A stretch of 64,000 nucleotides of DNA, from contig JAPLKB010000009.1 of NCBI GenBank assembly GCA_026388275.1, forward strand, positions 1 through 64,000. The letters are read 5' to 3'. Positions 15,984 to 25,730 of the stretch are shown here, piece by piece (position 1 is the first letter of the stretch; every line of letters begins with the position of its first letter). Both the position numbers and the translations under genes were made by a program. The DNA comes from Pseudomonadota bacterium (lineage in GTDB: Bacteria; Desulfobacterota; Syntrophorhabdia; Syntrophorhabdales; Syntrophorhabdaceae). The notes under the pieces are model-generated. The model was not told the origin of the DNA, ran no database searches, and saw only the letters and a list, made by a program, of their open reading frames with translations.

Positions 15984-17087
15984 CTAAAGATAAAATTCCT
16001 TTATGGTATCTACAATATAGTCTTTTTCAACCCTTTTCAGTTCAGGGTACACCGGCAAAGCAAGACTTTTCAGGGCAGCTTCTTCAGAGACAGGAAAAGA
16101 ACCCTTTGTGTAGCCAAGATATCCGAAGCATTCCTGGAGATGAAGCGGGACAGGATAATATATTCCTGTCTGAATACCCTTCTCTTTTAAAAAGCTCTGG
16201 AGCTTATCCCTATCTTTTACTCTTATGACATATTGATGGATGATATGAGAGCCGCCATCATCTATCTGGGGAAAGATAACGGGCAGACCACTCAGTTTTT
16301 TATTATAAAATTTTGCATTTTCAATCCTTTTTGTATTCCACGATTCAAGGTGAGGGAATTTTGCGACAAGAGCACAGGCCTTTATCTCGTCAAGCCGGCT
16401 ATTTATCCCTATCATCTCGTGATGATATGTAGCGCCACCCATCCCGTGAACCCTGAGTTTTTTAACTTTCTCGCCGAGATCTGCTCTCTTTGTAAGCACC
16501 ATTCCACCTTCACCGATACCGCCCAGGTTTTTTGTCGGGTAGAAGCTCAGAGATGCTATGTCTCCAAAACTGCCGGACATACTTCCCCTTCGCCGTGCCC
16601 CCAGTGATTGTGCCATGTCCTCGACAACGGGGATTCCATATTTTTCACCGATCTTACATATGCTGTCCATATCGCAGAGTTTTCCAAAGAGATGAACTAC
16701 TGTAATGGCCTTTGTTTTCGATGTTATTGCACCTTCAATAAGCACGGGGTCAATATTCAGATCTTCATTTTTCACGTCAACAAATACCGGTTTTGCCCCC
16801 AGAAGGGCAATAGAGCTTGCCGTTGAAAAAAATGTATATGGTGTCGTGATGACCTCGTCGCCTTCTTTTATGCCAAGTGCCATTAGAGCAAGAATTAATG
16901 CGTCGGTGCCGTTTGCACATGTAATTGCATAAGGTACCCCGGCATAATCTGCAATAGCGTTTTCAAGCAACGTGCAGTATTTACCAAGTATCAATCTTTG
17001 TTCTGATAGAATCTCCTGTAAACTCCTGGTAATGTCCTTTTTTACCTTTCTGTATTGCTCCTTTAAGTTTATAACCGGTATGTTCAT
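15984..17087 (-). CDS. DegT/DnrJ/EryC1/StrS-family PLP aminotransferase
   Basis: 367 residues. Fold-type I PLP enzyme of the sugar aminotransferase family: ANGTDALILAL (58-68), TTPYTFFSTASSI (81-93), VVEDMAQSLGA (154-164) and the PLP lysine in SFYPTKNLGGIGEGG (K186). Members transfer an amino group to a keto-sugar nucleotide for lipopolysaccharide or glycan decoration. No sugar-nucleotide genes are adjacent. It is followed upstream by a nitroreductase gene at 26 bases, possibly cotranscribed. Confidence 0.92.
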   Translation of the reverse strand: MNIPVINLKEQYRKVKKDITRSLQEILSEQRLILGKYCTLLENAIADYAGVPYAITCANGTDALILALMALGIKEGDEVITTPYTFFSTASSIALLGAKPVFVDVKNEDLNIDPVLIEGAITSKTKAITVVHLFGKLCDMDSICKIGEKYGIPVVEDMAQSLGARRRGSMSGSFGDIASLSFYPTKNLGGIGEGGMVLTKRADLGEKVKKLRVHGMGGATYHHEMIGINSRLDEIKACALVAKFPHLESWNTKRIENAKFYNKKLSGLPVIFPQIDDGGSHIIHQYVIRVKDRDKLQSFLKEKGIQTGIYYPVPLHLQECFGYLGYTKGSFPVSEEAALKSLALPVYPELKRVEKDYIVDTIKEFYL

Positions 17088-17113
17088 TATTAAAATCCTT
17101 TGTCTTTATTTGT

Positions 17114-17674
17114 TTAAATTTTGTACAATTCACCGAATTGATTGAGATATACGATATCCTGGAGGGTCTTTCTTGGTGTTGCGGCAGATACCGTATCAAA
17201 ATATCCGAGGGGTGTCATCTCGACTATTGCATAACCATCGGGAATTTTTAATATATCCTCTGCTTTCCCTGCGTCAAAGAGACCGATATGGCATGTACCA
17301 AGACCGAAATTCCATGCCGCAAGCACTATGTGCTCCATGGCAATGCCCGCATCGAACATGAACCAATAATCCCCTTTATCTGTAGAGCACTGTCCTTTGT
17401 AAAAACCGGATGCGCCTTTTTTCGCGGCAATACATATCATTAACGGGGCTTCAATAAGTGCATTCCTGGCGGGGTTATTTGATGCGAGTGTGTCTGATAA
17501 AAGTCTTTTTGTCTGGTCATCTTTTACAATGATAAACCGCCAGGTTTGTGTATTTGCCCAAGAAGGTGCCCGTCTTGCTGCCTCAAGAATCTCAAAGAGA
17601 ATCTCTTCGGGCACAGGATCACTTTTATATTTTCTTATACTCCTTCTTTCCTGTATGGTTTTTAATATATCCAT
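17114..17674 (-). CDS. Nitroreductase-family FMN oxidoreductase
   Basis: 186 residues. The FMN-binding N-terminal RRSIRKYKSDPVP and RAPSWANTQTWRFIIV patterns and the C-terminal MTPLGYFDT are typical of the nitroreductase superfamily, a dimeric flavin oxidoreductase using NAD(P)H. The internal cysteine-rich part around KGQCSTDKGDYWFMFDAGIAMEH is typical of anaerobe members. Physiological substrate unknown. Confidence 0.9.
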   Translation of the reverse strand: MDILKTIQERRSIRKYKSDPVPEEILFEILEAARRAPSWANTQTWRFIIVKDDQTKRLLSDTLASNNPARNALIEAPLMICIAAKKGASGFYKGQCSTDKGDYWFMFDAGIAMEHIVLAAWNFGLGTCHIGLFDAGKAEDILKIPDGYAIVEMTPLGYFDTVSAATPRKTLQDIVYLNQFGELYKI

Positions 17675-17816
17675 GGCTTTTAAAAGACTATGCTAACATA
17701 TTTTTTTAGAAATTCTCAACAGAACATTGAATTGATTTTGATATAATCCCGTATTTTCCATTAAGATTAGGTATTAGTGCCGGGCCGATTAGAACACAAT
17801 TGTGTTTGCCTTGTGT

Positions 17817-19502
17817 TTATAGTTCGATTTTATCGATGTCTATCTGTTGAGACGCAAGTTCTTTTCTGGCGTAATCTAAATAGATTTGTTCTTTTACGAA
17901 TAGGTTCAAAAGATCAGGGTCAAGGTGATTGTCTTTCACCATAAATTTCATGATATTAATCGCTTCAGATAGGGTTTTGCCTTTTTTATACGGTCTGTCT
18001 TTGGCAGTAAGAGCCTCAAATACATCGGCCAAAGCAAGTATGCGGGATTGAAGTGGAAGCTGATCCCCCTTAAGACCAAGAGGGTAGCCTGAACCATCAA
18101 GTCTTTCATGATGGGCTGCTGCATAATCCGGCACATGCCTCAATTTCTTCGGGAAAGGTAATTGTGAGAGCATCTTATAGGTAACTCTGGAATGGTTGTT
18201 GATGACATCCCTTTCGTCATCGGCAAGGGTCCCGTTTCTGATACTGAGATTACGGATTTCATCGTTAGTAAGCACAGATTTTAAAGTGCCATCTGTTGCG
18301 GTCCATTGTCTGCTGGCAATTTCGTTTACCCGCCTGACCATTTCGTCAGTCATGAATTTGCTACCGTCATTAGCACCGTTAAGGAACATAAGATCTTCAT
18401 CAAGCTTTTCTATAAAATTGTGTTCCTCGTAAACAGCGTTATCCATTCCCTGGGATATTCCCTGGCCTATACCTTTTTTGAGAATCGCAATTTCATAGTC
18501 TCTTTTTAATACCTCAAAACGAGTCTTCAGCAATTCCATGCGGTCACAAATAGTTTCAAGCTTTGTTGCTTTGTCGACGATATATTCCGGTGTAGTTATT
18601 TTGCCTACATCATGGAGCCATGCGGCTATCCGGAGCTCTTTCATTTCGTCTTCGTTGAAGTATATCTTTGCGTAAATACCTTCTGTTGTCTGGTTTATCT
18701 TGTTTGCAATTGTTATTGTTAATTCTGCAACCCGTCTCACATGGCCGCCGGTATAGGGAGATTTTTCATCAATTGCGGCAGCTATTGATTTGATAAAAGA
18801 TTCCAGGAGGTTTTCAAGTTCGTGAATGAGCCGGTTATTGGTAAGGGAAACCGCTGCCTGGGATGCCAACGATTCCGTCATCTGACTGCTTTCGATAGAG
18901 AAGGGAACAACCTTGCCTGTTAGTGCATCGCGGGCGTTTAAAAGCTGAAGCACGCCGATAATGTCATTCTCGTGATTTCTCATAGGGACAACAAGCATTG
19001 ATTTTGATCTGTATCCGTTTCTTTTGTCAAATGTACGCGTGCCTTCAAAATTAAATCCCTCAGCATCATAAACATCTGGAATATTAACCACTTTTCCAGA
19101 CAGGGCAGCGTAAGCAGATACATTTGAATAATTCGGGGTTCCGTCTGTATTCATCAGCAGTACGGGATCCCAGGTAATTTCTTCGCTTGTTCCACCCATT
19201 CGTATATTAAGGGTAGAGCTTTGAACAACGGCGAAACCGAGCTCCTGTTTATCGTCGGACATGATATACAATGTCCCCCCGTCGGCATTTGTAAGGTTTT
19301 TTGCCTCCTCAACAATCGTTTCGAGAAGTCGGTCAAGGTTTTTCTCTGCAGACAGTGCAAAACCGATCATGGTCAGTTTTTTTGTTTTTTCAAGCTGATC
19401 CTCAATAAATTCCCTGATGAAGGATGCAGGTTTATTAAGCAGTTCAGATATTGAATCTTCTTCCGGATAATATGTATATTGTTCTTTCTTTTCTATGTCC
19501 AT
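17817..19502 (-). CDS. GAF and HD-GYP domain protein, predicted c-di-GMP phosphodiesterase
   Basis: 561 residues. A GAF sensor domain (about 45-225) is joined to an HD-GYP domain (240-555) with HDVGK at 297-301 and HHERLDGSGYP at 464-474, the metal and substrate signatures for cyclic di-GMP hydrolysis. Between them residues about 320-425 form an insertion absent from ordinary HD-GYP domains. No membrane segment: cytosolic. There is no Shine-Dalgarno; instead TTGGG/CCCAA forms a small stem just before ATG 19502. A TATAAT lies at 19531-19526. Active residues look intact. Confidence 0.9.
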   Translation of the reverse strand: MDIEKKEQYTYYPEEDSISELLNKPASFIREFIEDQLEKTKKLTMIGFALSAEKNLDRLLETIVEEAKNLTNADGGTLYIMSDDKQELGFAVVQSSTLNIRMGGTSEEITWDPVLLMNTDGTPNYSNVSAYAALSGKVVNIPDVYDAEGFNFEGTRTFDKRNGYRSKSMLVVPMRNHENDIIGVLQLLNARDALTGKVVPFSIESSQMTESLASQAAVSLTNNRLIHELENLLESFIKSIAAAIDEKSPYTGGHVRRVAELTITIANKINQTTEGIYAKIYFNEDEMKELRIAAWLHDVGKITTPEYIVDKATKLETICDRMELLKTRFEVLKRDYEIAILKKGIGQGISQGMDNAVYEEHNFIEKLDEDLMFLNGANDGSKFMTDEMVRRVNEIASRQWTATDGTLKSVLTNDEIRNLSIRNGTLADDERDVINNHSRVTYKMLSQLPFPKKLRHVPDYAAAHHERLDGSGYPLGLKGDQLPLQSRILALADVFEALTAKDRPYKKGKTLSEAINIMKFMVKDNHLDPDLLNLFVKEQIYLDYARKELASQQIDIDKIEL

Positions 19503-19551
19503 TTGGGGTTAATTCCCAACTGTCTATTATAGCATATTTTTCAGTAATTAT

Positions 19552-20376
19552 TCACGGTTTGTTTATAACTACGGATGCTTTTCGATCAAAGGGGTTTGTC
19601 CTTAAAGCGAGAGAAAATAAAAAAGGATAATTCTTCTTAAGGTATGTTATGTAATCCAGCCACTCACTGACGATTAGATGAAATACCCTCTTGATATCAA
19701 CGGCAAGATGATCTCCATCCGGTTTTGGAAGATCAACAAAATCATTGCGGTAAGCCAGCTCTTCTGTCAGGTGAAATGTTGCCCGGAGGAGATCGGTAAA
19801 AGACTGATGTTCCATCAGCACCGGATTTTCCAGAAGTCTTACCAAAAAACCCCTCTTCTCAAAAAGAAATTTCTTCAGATCTTCAAGATCAACTCTAACT
19901 ATGTCCACGCCATAGTTGTGTTTATGGGCCTTTGCGCTTGCAGCATTGAAGTCCTTATCTGTCCATTGTGCAGTAATGATCAGCTCCGGTCTTATCACAT
20001 CAAAATCAGGGTCGTATCGGGAAAAATTTTCCATAAGGCCCATGCCTACTTCGCTGAAAAAGACGCCGATAACCATGTTCAGCTTCTCCATACGGCTCTC
20101 GATCTCTCTTTTGGCAAGCATGATTTCGGTTAGATTGCCTATCACCCCAAGGAATGTTCCCACCCCCATAATAACAAGGATTATGGTAAATATCTTGCCG
20201 GACTGTGTTATGGGATGTATATCTCCGTATCCTACGGTGGCCATGGTAACTATAACAAAATAGGCGGAATCAATAAGCGACTTTTTCTCAATAACCATAA
20301 AGCCGAAAGTCCCCGTGGCTATCAAGGCAAAAAAAACAATTAAAAAAATCTTCAAACGTGTTTTTATGGCATGCAT
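19552..20376 (-). CDS. Two-helix potassium channel protein
   Basis: 274 residues. Two membrane helices (about 8-28 and 62-82) flank a pore loop with the K+ selectivity filter TVGYGD at 47-52. The cytosolic part (85-274) has no GxGxxG Rossmann motif, so it is not a standard RCK/TrkA-N gate; it may carry a divergent regulatory domain. GGGAGGA precedes the start. Its stop lies 49 bases from the start of the HD-GYP gene. Confidence 0.9.
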   Translation of the reverse strand: MHAIKTRLKIFLIVFFALIATGTFGFMVIEKKSLIDSAYFVIVTMATVGYGDIHPITQSGKIFTIILVIMGVGTFLGVIGNLTEIMLAKREIESRMEKLNMVIGVFFSEVGMGLMENFSRYDPDFDVIRPELIITAQWTDKDFNAASAKAHKHNYGVDIVRVDLEDLKKFLFEKRGFLVRLLENPVLMEHQSFTDLLRATFHLTEELAYRNDFVDLPKPDGDHLAVDIKRVFHLIVSEWLDYITYLKKNYPFLFSLALRTNPFDRKASVVINKP

Positions 20377-20465
20377 TGTATAAAGTCCTCCCGGACTTCT
20401 GTAAAAGTATAAATCTAATAATATCAGTATATTTTATGATTTGTCAACGGGAAAGCCTTAAAAGT

Positions 20466-20497
20466 AGTAACCATTCAAATGGGCGATGGGTTACTAA
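20466..20497. repeat. Inverted repeat in the 20.4 kb divergent promoter region
   Basis: TAGTAACC (20466-20473) and GGTTACTA (20490-20497) are perfect complements, with a second CATT/AATG pair inside. It lies between the K+ channel and flavin reductase genes and just upstream of a possible TATAAT at about 20524; it could be an operator. Confidence 0.35.
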
Positions 20498-20563
20498 AAA
20501 TACACTTTTAAACGAAAATAGTTTATAATTTGTGCTTCTAATGTAAACAAGGAGGACTGTTAT

Positions 20564-21256
20564 ATGAACTCAAAGACTATCCAGAAAATTAGTTACGGAA
20601 TGTATGTTATCGGTTCTAAAAAGGAAGGTAAGTTAAACGGACAAATTGCCAACACTGCATTTCAGATCACTTCAGAACCTCCGACAATAGCGATAAGTAT
20701 TAATAAATTGAATCTGACTCATGAGTACATCATGGAAAATAAAGTTTTTACTATTTCCATACTTTCAAACGATGCACCTATGACAATTATCGGGAATTTT
20801 GGATTCAAATCAGGCAGGGACATTGATAAACTTAAAGATGTAAAATTTAAAACCGGATCTATAGGCACTCCTATTATACTGGAATATACTGCAGGCTATT
20901 TTGAATGTGAGGTAGTCGGAGTTACCGACGTGGGCACCCATTCTATTTTTATCGGGAAAGTGATTGATTGTGATATCTTAAGCGATGGAGAACCCATGAC
21001 TTATGCATATTACCATAAGATAAAGGGCGGCAAATCCCCTAAAACAGCCCCGACTTATATTAAAGAGGATGAACCCGGAGAAAAGCCTGCTATTACCGGC
21101 AAGTATAAATGTAATGTCTGCGGATATGTATATGACCCGGCAAACGGTGATCCTGATGCTGGTATAAAACCAGGTACAGCCTTTGAAGAGCTGCCTGAGG
21201 GCTGGGTATGCCCTGTTTGCGGTGCATCAAAGAGCGAGTTTGTGCCGGAGAAGTGA
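20564..21256 (+). CDS. Flavin reductase-rubredoxin fusion (high-molecular-weight rubredoxin type)
   Basis: 230 residues. Residues 1-160 are a flavin reductase-like FMN-binding domain ([42 protein letters not shown]). After a proline/glutamate linker, residues about 178-230 are a rubredoxin with [10 protein letters not shown] and [11 protein letters not shown], all four iron-binding cysteines present. Known homologues (Hrb) pass electrons from NAD(P)H to flavodiiron proteins for O2 or NO detoxification in anaerobes. AAGGAGG precedes ATG 20564. It is followed by purC at 44 bases. Confidence 0.92.
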   Translation: MNSKTIQKISYGMYVIGSKKEGKLNGQIANTAFQITSEPPTIAISINKLNLTHEYIMENKVFTISILSNDAPMTIIGNFGFKSGRDIDKLKDVKFKTGSIGTPIILEYTAGYFECEVVGVTDVGTHSIFIGKVIDCDILSDGEPMTYAYYHKIKGGKSPKTAPTYIKEDEPGEKPAITGKYKCNVCGYVYDPANGDPDAGIKPGTAFEELPEGWVCPVCGASKSEFVPEK

Positions 21257-21300
21257 AAAGACAATGTTTCACAACATAAAGAAATTAAAAAGGAAGGTTT

Positions 21301-22194
21301 ATGATTATGAATAAAACTTTAAGAGAAACCAACTTTCCTGAGATAGGTACCCCAAAGAAGGGAAAAGTAAGGGATGTGTACGATCTTGGCGATAAACTTT
21401 TAATTGTTGCTACCGACAGGTTATCTGCCTTCGATGTGGTCTTGCCTACAGGCATCCCGGATAAAGGTAAGGTTTTAACAAAGCTTTCCGAGTTCTGGTT
21501 TAAAGAAATGGAAGATGTTATCGCGAACCATATATTAGAGACGGATGTGGGGAAATATCCCGAACCGTTAAAAAAATATGATAGTCAGTTGAGGGACAGG
21601 AGCATGATTGTAAAGAAAACCAAGGTATTGCCGATCGAATGTGTGGTCAGAGGATACCTTGCAGGCTCCGGCTGGAAGGATTATCAGGAAAAAGGAAATA
21701 TTTGCGGAATATCTTTGGACAGAGGCCTCCGGGAATCATCAAAACTGAAAGCACCAATTTTTACACCAACAACAAAGGCTGAAGAAGGCCATGATATGAG
21801 TGTAACTTATAATGAAACGGCTGATTTGATAGGTTCAACGCTGGCAAAAAAACTAATGGATACAAGTATAAACATATATGAGAAAGCATGTAAAATTGCA
21901 GAAGAAAGGGGCATCATCATAGCAGACACGAAGTTCGAATTCGGTATGCTGGACGGGGAAATGATAGTTATAGATGAGATGTTGACTCCTGACTCATCAA
22001 GGTTCTGGTCGATAAAGGATTATCAGCCGGGAAAGCCTCAGGATAGTTTTGATAAACAGATTGTCAGGGATTATCTTAATACCCTCGACTGGGACAAGAC
22101 ATATCCCGGACCGGAACTACCCCCTGAGGTTGTTCAAAAAACAATGGCAAGGTACACAGAGATACTCCGGATATTGACAGGACAAGGATTATGA
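21301..22194 (+). CDS. purC: Phosphoribosylaminoimidazole-succinocarboxamide synthase
   Basis: SAICAR synthetase, the ATP-dependent ligation of aspartate to CAIR in purine synthesis. 297 residues, the long PurC form. The family signatures are visible: GKVRDVYDLGDKLLIVATDRLSAFDVVLP (start), VLPIECVVRGYLAGSGWKDY and LDGEMIVIDEMLTPDSSRFW. ATG 21307 (MNKTLRE) is an alternative start. It is transcribed after the rubredoxin fusion. Confidence 0.95.
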   Translation: MIMNKTLRETNFPEIGTPKKGKVRDVYDLGDKLLIVATDRLSAFDVVLPTGIPDKGKVLTKLSEFWFKEMEDVIANHILETDVGKYPEPLKKYDSQLRDRSMIVKKTKVLPIECVVRGYLAGSGWKDYQEKGNICGISLDRGLRESSKLKAPIFTPTTKAEEGHDMSVTYNETADLIGSTLAKKLMDTSINIYEKACKIAEERGIIIADTKFEFGMLDGEMIVIDEMLTPDSSRFWSIKDYQPGKPQDSFDKQIVRDYLNTLDWDKTYPGPELPPEVVQKTMARYTEILRILTGQGL

Positions 22195-22360
22195 AGTATT
22201 GATTGTTGAATGTGGCTTTTTGTCTTAAGTGCCCCGTAGTTTTGCATAGTTTTCTCTTCTGTTGAAGAACAAAAGATTTTTTTAATGTAATGTGGGGAAG
22301 AAATAATTTTTAAAGTATTGTATGATTTTTTTGTAGTAAATGTTTCTGGAAGTGTATGTT

Positions 22361-23998
22361 ATGGAAGATAAAGACAAAAGCAAAGAACAACTTATCAAAG
22401 AATTATCTAAATTACGCCAACGTATTGGTAAATCTAAAAAGGCAGACACAGACAGTAAGCTGACAAAAAAAACCCTCAAGAATGAGAGAAAAATCCTTTT
22501 TACCATCCTCGAACATCAGCCCGTCGGCATTGTAATGGTTGATAAAGCCGGGAAATATAAGTACCTCAACCCGGAATTTACCAATATCACCGGTTATACA
22601 CTTCAGGATGTTGATTGCGGAAGGGATTGGCTCGAGAAAGCACATCCTGATCCATCATACAGGGAAAAAGTAATTGAAGCATGGAAGATAGACAGATTAT
22701 CCGGAGAAGGCAAAAGTGTCGATCGCGAGTTTGTCATTACCTGCAAGGATGGGCAGACAAAGTATATAGAATTCAGGACAACATATCTGAACGATTACGG
22801 CATCAATGTTCTTACAGATATAACCAGACAGAAACAGGCAAAAGAAGAAAAAGAAAAATTACAAACACAGCTCTTCCATGCACAAAAAATAGAGTCAATC
22901 GTTCAGCTTGCCGGCGGAATTGCCCATGACTTTAATAATATTATTTCCGCTATTATGGGATACGGGGAAATATTAAAAATAAAAATTGACAAAGATGATC
23001 CGAGAAGAAAGTATGCGGAAAATATACTTGCATCATCGGAAAAAGCTGCTGCCCTTACCCAGAGCTTGCTGGCCTTCAGCAGAAAAAAGGCAGTGGAACT
23101 TAAGCCCCAAAAGATCAATACTCTTATAAGATCATTGGAAAAAATGTTAAGAAGACTCTTAACGGAAGATATAGAGCTGGAAATAATGCTCGAAGATCCA
23201 GATGTATCTGTTATGGCCGATAAAATGCAGATAGACCAGGTATTGATGAATCTTGCCTCAAACGCACGTGACGCTATGCCAAGAGGTGGAAAATTTATTA
23301 TCGAAACAAAGAGGGTAAAACCGGATATTGAATTTCTGCAAATGCACGGATGCTCAGAGCAGGGCGAGTACGCCTTGATATCAATAAAAGATACCGGTAT
23401 TGGAATGGATAAAACGACGAAGGAGCAGATATTTGATCCCTTTTTTACGACAAAAGAGGTCGGTAAGGGTACGGGGCTTGGCCTTTCAGTAGCATACGGT
23501 ATTATCAAGCAGCATAATGGGTTTATTGATACATATAGCGACCTGGACGTAGGTACAACTTTTTTCATATATATACCGGCAATAAAAACTACTGAAGAAG
23601 AGAAGCCCGAAATCCTGGAAATTGATGGTGGCTCAGAGACAATCCTGGTAGCTGAAGATGATACCGAATTGCGGAATATTACTACTACGATGCTCGACAT
23701 GGCAGGGTATACTGTCATAGAAGCCGTAGACGGAGAAGATGCTATCAAGAAATTTATGGAATATAAAGATAATATAGACCTCCTTTTCTTTGACATTATT
23801 ATGCCCAAAAAGAACGGAAAAGAAGCTTACGAGGAGATAAAAAAGATTAATCCTGATATTAAGGTGCTCTTTACCAGCGGTTATACCAGGGAAGTAGTTA
23901 TTGATAAGGGAGTTCATGATAAGACTGTAGACTTTATTAATAAACCGTTATCATCGTATGATCTGCTGAATAAGATAAGGAAAGTGCTGAACAAATAG
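22361..23998 (+). CDS. Hybrid sensor histidine kinase (PAS, HisKA, HATPase, receiver)
   Basis: About 545 residues. N-terminal coiled coil, PAS domain (about 50-170; GIVMVDKAGKYKYLNPEF), HisKA with the phosphoacceptor in LAGGIAHDFNNIISA, HATPase (NLASNARDAMPRGG; DTGIGMD; GKGTGLGLSV) and a C-terminal receiver (VAEDDTELRNI; acceptor Asp in LLFFDIIMPKKNG; NKPLS). No membrane segment, so a cytosolic sensor. The frame opens at 22340, but GGAAG lies at the right distance before ATG 22361, so I start there. No output gene is adjacent. Confidence 0.92.
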   Translation: MEDKDKSKEQLIKELSKLRQRIGKSKKADTDSKLTKKTLKNERKILFTILEHQPVGIVMVDKAGKYKYLNPEFTNITGYTLQDVDCGRDWLEKAHPDPSYREKVIEAWKIDRLSGEGKSVDREFVITCKDGQTKYIEFRTTYLNDYGINVLTDITRQKQAKEEKEKLQTQLFHAQKIESIVQLAGGIAHDFNNIISAIMGYGEILKIKIDKDDPRRKYAENILASSEKAAALTQSLLAFSRKKAVELKPQKINTLIRSLEKMLRRLLTEDIELEIMLEDPDVSVMADKMQIDQVLMNLASNARDAMPRGGKFIIETKRVKPDIEFLQMHGCSEQGEYALISIKDTGIGMDKTTKEQIFDPFFTTKEVGKGTGLGLSVAYGIIKQHNGFIDTYSDLDVGTTFFIYIPAIKTTEEEKPEILEIDGGSETILVAEDDTELRNITTTMLDMAGYTVIEAVDGEDAIKKFMEYKDNIDLLFFDIIMPKKNGKEAYEEIKKINPDIKVLFTSGYTREVVIDKGVHDKTVDFINKPLSSYDLLNKIRKVLNK

Positions 23999-24072
23999 AC
24001 ATCCTGCAAAAGCATTAATAAATATAGGGATCATCATCTTTATAATATCCGGTAAAATTTTCCGGAGAAACA

Positions 24073-25107
24073 TTATTCTTTGGAAATCCTTAACACTTTT
24101 GCTCCGCGGATTTTTCTTTCTTTAAGTTCCACGAGGGCTTTATTAGCGTCTTCAAGCCCGTATTCCTGTACTTCCGGTTTTATAGGTATTTTTGCCGCCA
24201 GCTCGAGAAATTCGCTTATGTCCCTGCCTGCTACATTAGCAACGCTTTTAATCTCTTTTTCAAGCCATAGATGACCCGGATAATCAAGCTCAAGAAGGGT
24301 TTGCTTGTCTATTTCCTCCTTCCGTATGGCATTTATGACGAGCCTGCCGCCCCTCTCAAGATGCCTTAATCCTTCAAGAATAGGTTTCCAGACCGGCGTT
24401 GTATCAATGGCGCAATTGAGACTTTCCGGGGGGTCGTCTTCAATATCTCCTGTCCATTGAGCGCCGAGTTCTTGTGCAAAGGCACGTTCCCCGTCGCTGC
24501 GTGCGAAAACAAAAAACTTGGAATGTGGAAACCTGTATTGTGCCATCTGCAGAACAATATGAGCAGATGCGCCGAATCCGATAAGACCGAGATTATCACC
24601 GTCTTTCATTTCTGTATGCCGTATCGACCGGTAACCTATAGCACCGGCACATAAAAGCGGTGCTGCTTCCATGTCAGAGAATGGACTGGGTATCAAATAG
24701 GAGAAATTTTCCGGAACAACGGCGTATTCGGCGTATCCGCCGTTAATATCCCTGCCTGTGGCTTCAAAATGAGTGCAAAGATTTTCATTGCCTTCAAGAC
24801 AGAACCTGCAAGTTCCACATGCAGAATGAATCCATCCGACGCCCACCCTGTCGCCCTTCTTTAGTTTCTTCACCTTTTTGCCTGTTTTTTCTATCCTTCC
24901 CACAATCTGGTGTCCGAGAATAATAGGAAGCCTGGGTGGAGGTGTTCTTCCCTCAATCTCGTCAAGTTCTGTATGGCAGACACCGCAGGTAGAAACCTTA
25001 ATAAGGACTTCATCTTCTTTCGGGACAGGAATAGGTAAATCTGTAAGTTCAAGGGGATGTGGGTCCTCACTGATTTTGCAGGTTTTGTTCAATACCATTG
25101 CTTTCAT
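24073..25107 (-). CDS. Zinc-dependent alcohol dehydrogenase
   Basis: 344 residues of the medium-chain dehydrogenase/reductase family. Catalytic zinc ligands in TCGVCHTELD (Cys about 38) and GHQIVG; the structural zinc site is complete in SACGTCRFCLEGNENLC. The cofactor fold (IGFGASAHIVLQMAQ) deviates from the usual GxGxxG as GFGASA, as in the AdhA/cinnamyl-alcohol-type branch. Probably NAD(P)-linked oxidation of an alcohol or aldehyde. It stands alone and convergent with the hybrid kinase. Confidence 0.92.
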   Translation of the reverse strand: MKAMVLNKTCKISEDPHPLELTDLPIPVPKEDEVLIKVSTCGVCHTELDEIEGRTPPPRLPIILGHQIVGRIEKTGKKVKKLKKGDRVGVGWIHSACGTCRFCLEGNENLCTHFEATGRDINGGYAEYAVVPENFSYLIPSPFSDMEAAPLLCAGAIGYRSIRHTEMKDGDNLGLIGFGASAHIVLQMAQYRFPHSKFFVFARSDGERAFAQELGAQWTGDIEDDPPESLNCAIDTTPVWKPILEGLRHLERGGRLVINAIRKEEIDKQTLLELDYPGHLWLEKEIKSVANVAGRDISEFLELAAKIPIKPEVQEYGLEDANKALVELKERKIRGAKVLRISKE

Positions 25108-25193
25108 ATTATTAACCTTCCTGTAGTGAGTTGCACCGTGAATAACAATACTCTATCACCATGATATTCAAGGGTCAACGAAGTTTTTAGTAG

Positions 25194-25233
25194 CTGCGGG
25201 TAAATTCCTGGCAGCTTGCTGTGAAAGCTTTTT
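25194..25233 (+). repeat. Dispersed intergenic repeat, copy 3
   Basis: TGCGGGTAAATTCCTGGCAG followed by CTTGCTGTGAAAGCTTTTTG. Core shared with 6561-6600 and 7851-7892. Flanking AGTAG and CTACT could extend it into a hairpin. The rest of the gap 25108-25459 is very AT-rich and has no other feature I can name. Confidence 0.55.
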
Positions 25234-25459
25234 GGATCTTACTACTGATATGATTGCAGGCAGGGCGGTCATAATACAAGCCTTAAAGATTCAGGATCTT
25301 TTTTGTTTTTTGTTATCAGAATATTTCATTATATTATTTTCAACTCATTTTTTCCTTACAGTTTTTTTGTTTAATCGTATCTACTTAATATTTTTAAATT
25401 TAATTGCCTTTTTTCAAATGAGTTTAGTTTTTGAGCATATATAATCCGGAGGTGTTTCT

Positions 25460-25730
25460 TTGATAAAAGGCAGAAGAATAGCACAGACGCATCTTATATT
25501 TATCGGCATGTTTGCAGGGATTGTTTATAGGAGGGTGTTTCCCTGGTATTGGTGCGCAGATGGAACCACTCAGCGCCATATTCATACGACTCGTTAAAAC
25601 GATCATTGTCCCGATAGTCTTTGCAACCCTTGTGGTCGGCATTGCAGGCCACGGCGATCTGAAGGCTGTTGGGAGGATGGGGGTTAAATCGTTAATTTAT
25701 TTCGAGATTATCACTACTTTTGCAGAGTTT
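25460..25730 (+). pseudogene. Dicarboxylate/amino acid:cation symporter, frameshifted and truncated
   Basis: After GGAGGTG, TTG 25460 starts a frame reading IKGRRIAQTHLIFIGMFAGIV. A shift of one base at the TTT near 25528 continues it as IGGCFPGIGAQMEPLSAIFI then RLVKTIIVPIVFATLVVGIA and MGVKSLIYFEIITTFA, the N-terminal third of a GltP/DctA-type symporter. Homology stops near 25725 where the convergent RND gene begins. It is therefore both frameshifted and cut by a rearrangement. Confidence 0.8.

Noticed and set aside
24048-24066. Terminator between hybrid kinase and alcohol dehydrogenase
   Set aside because: TCCGG/CCGGA stem of 5 bp without U-run is too weak to annotate.
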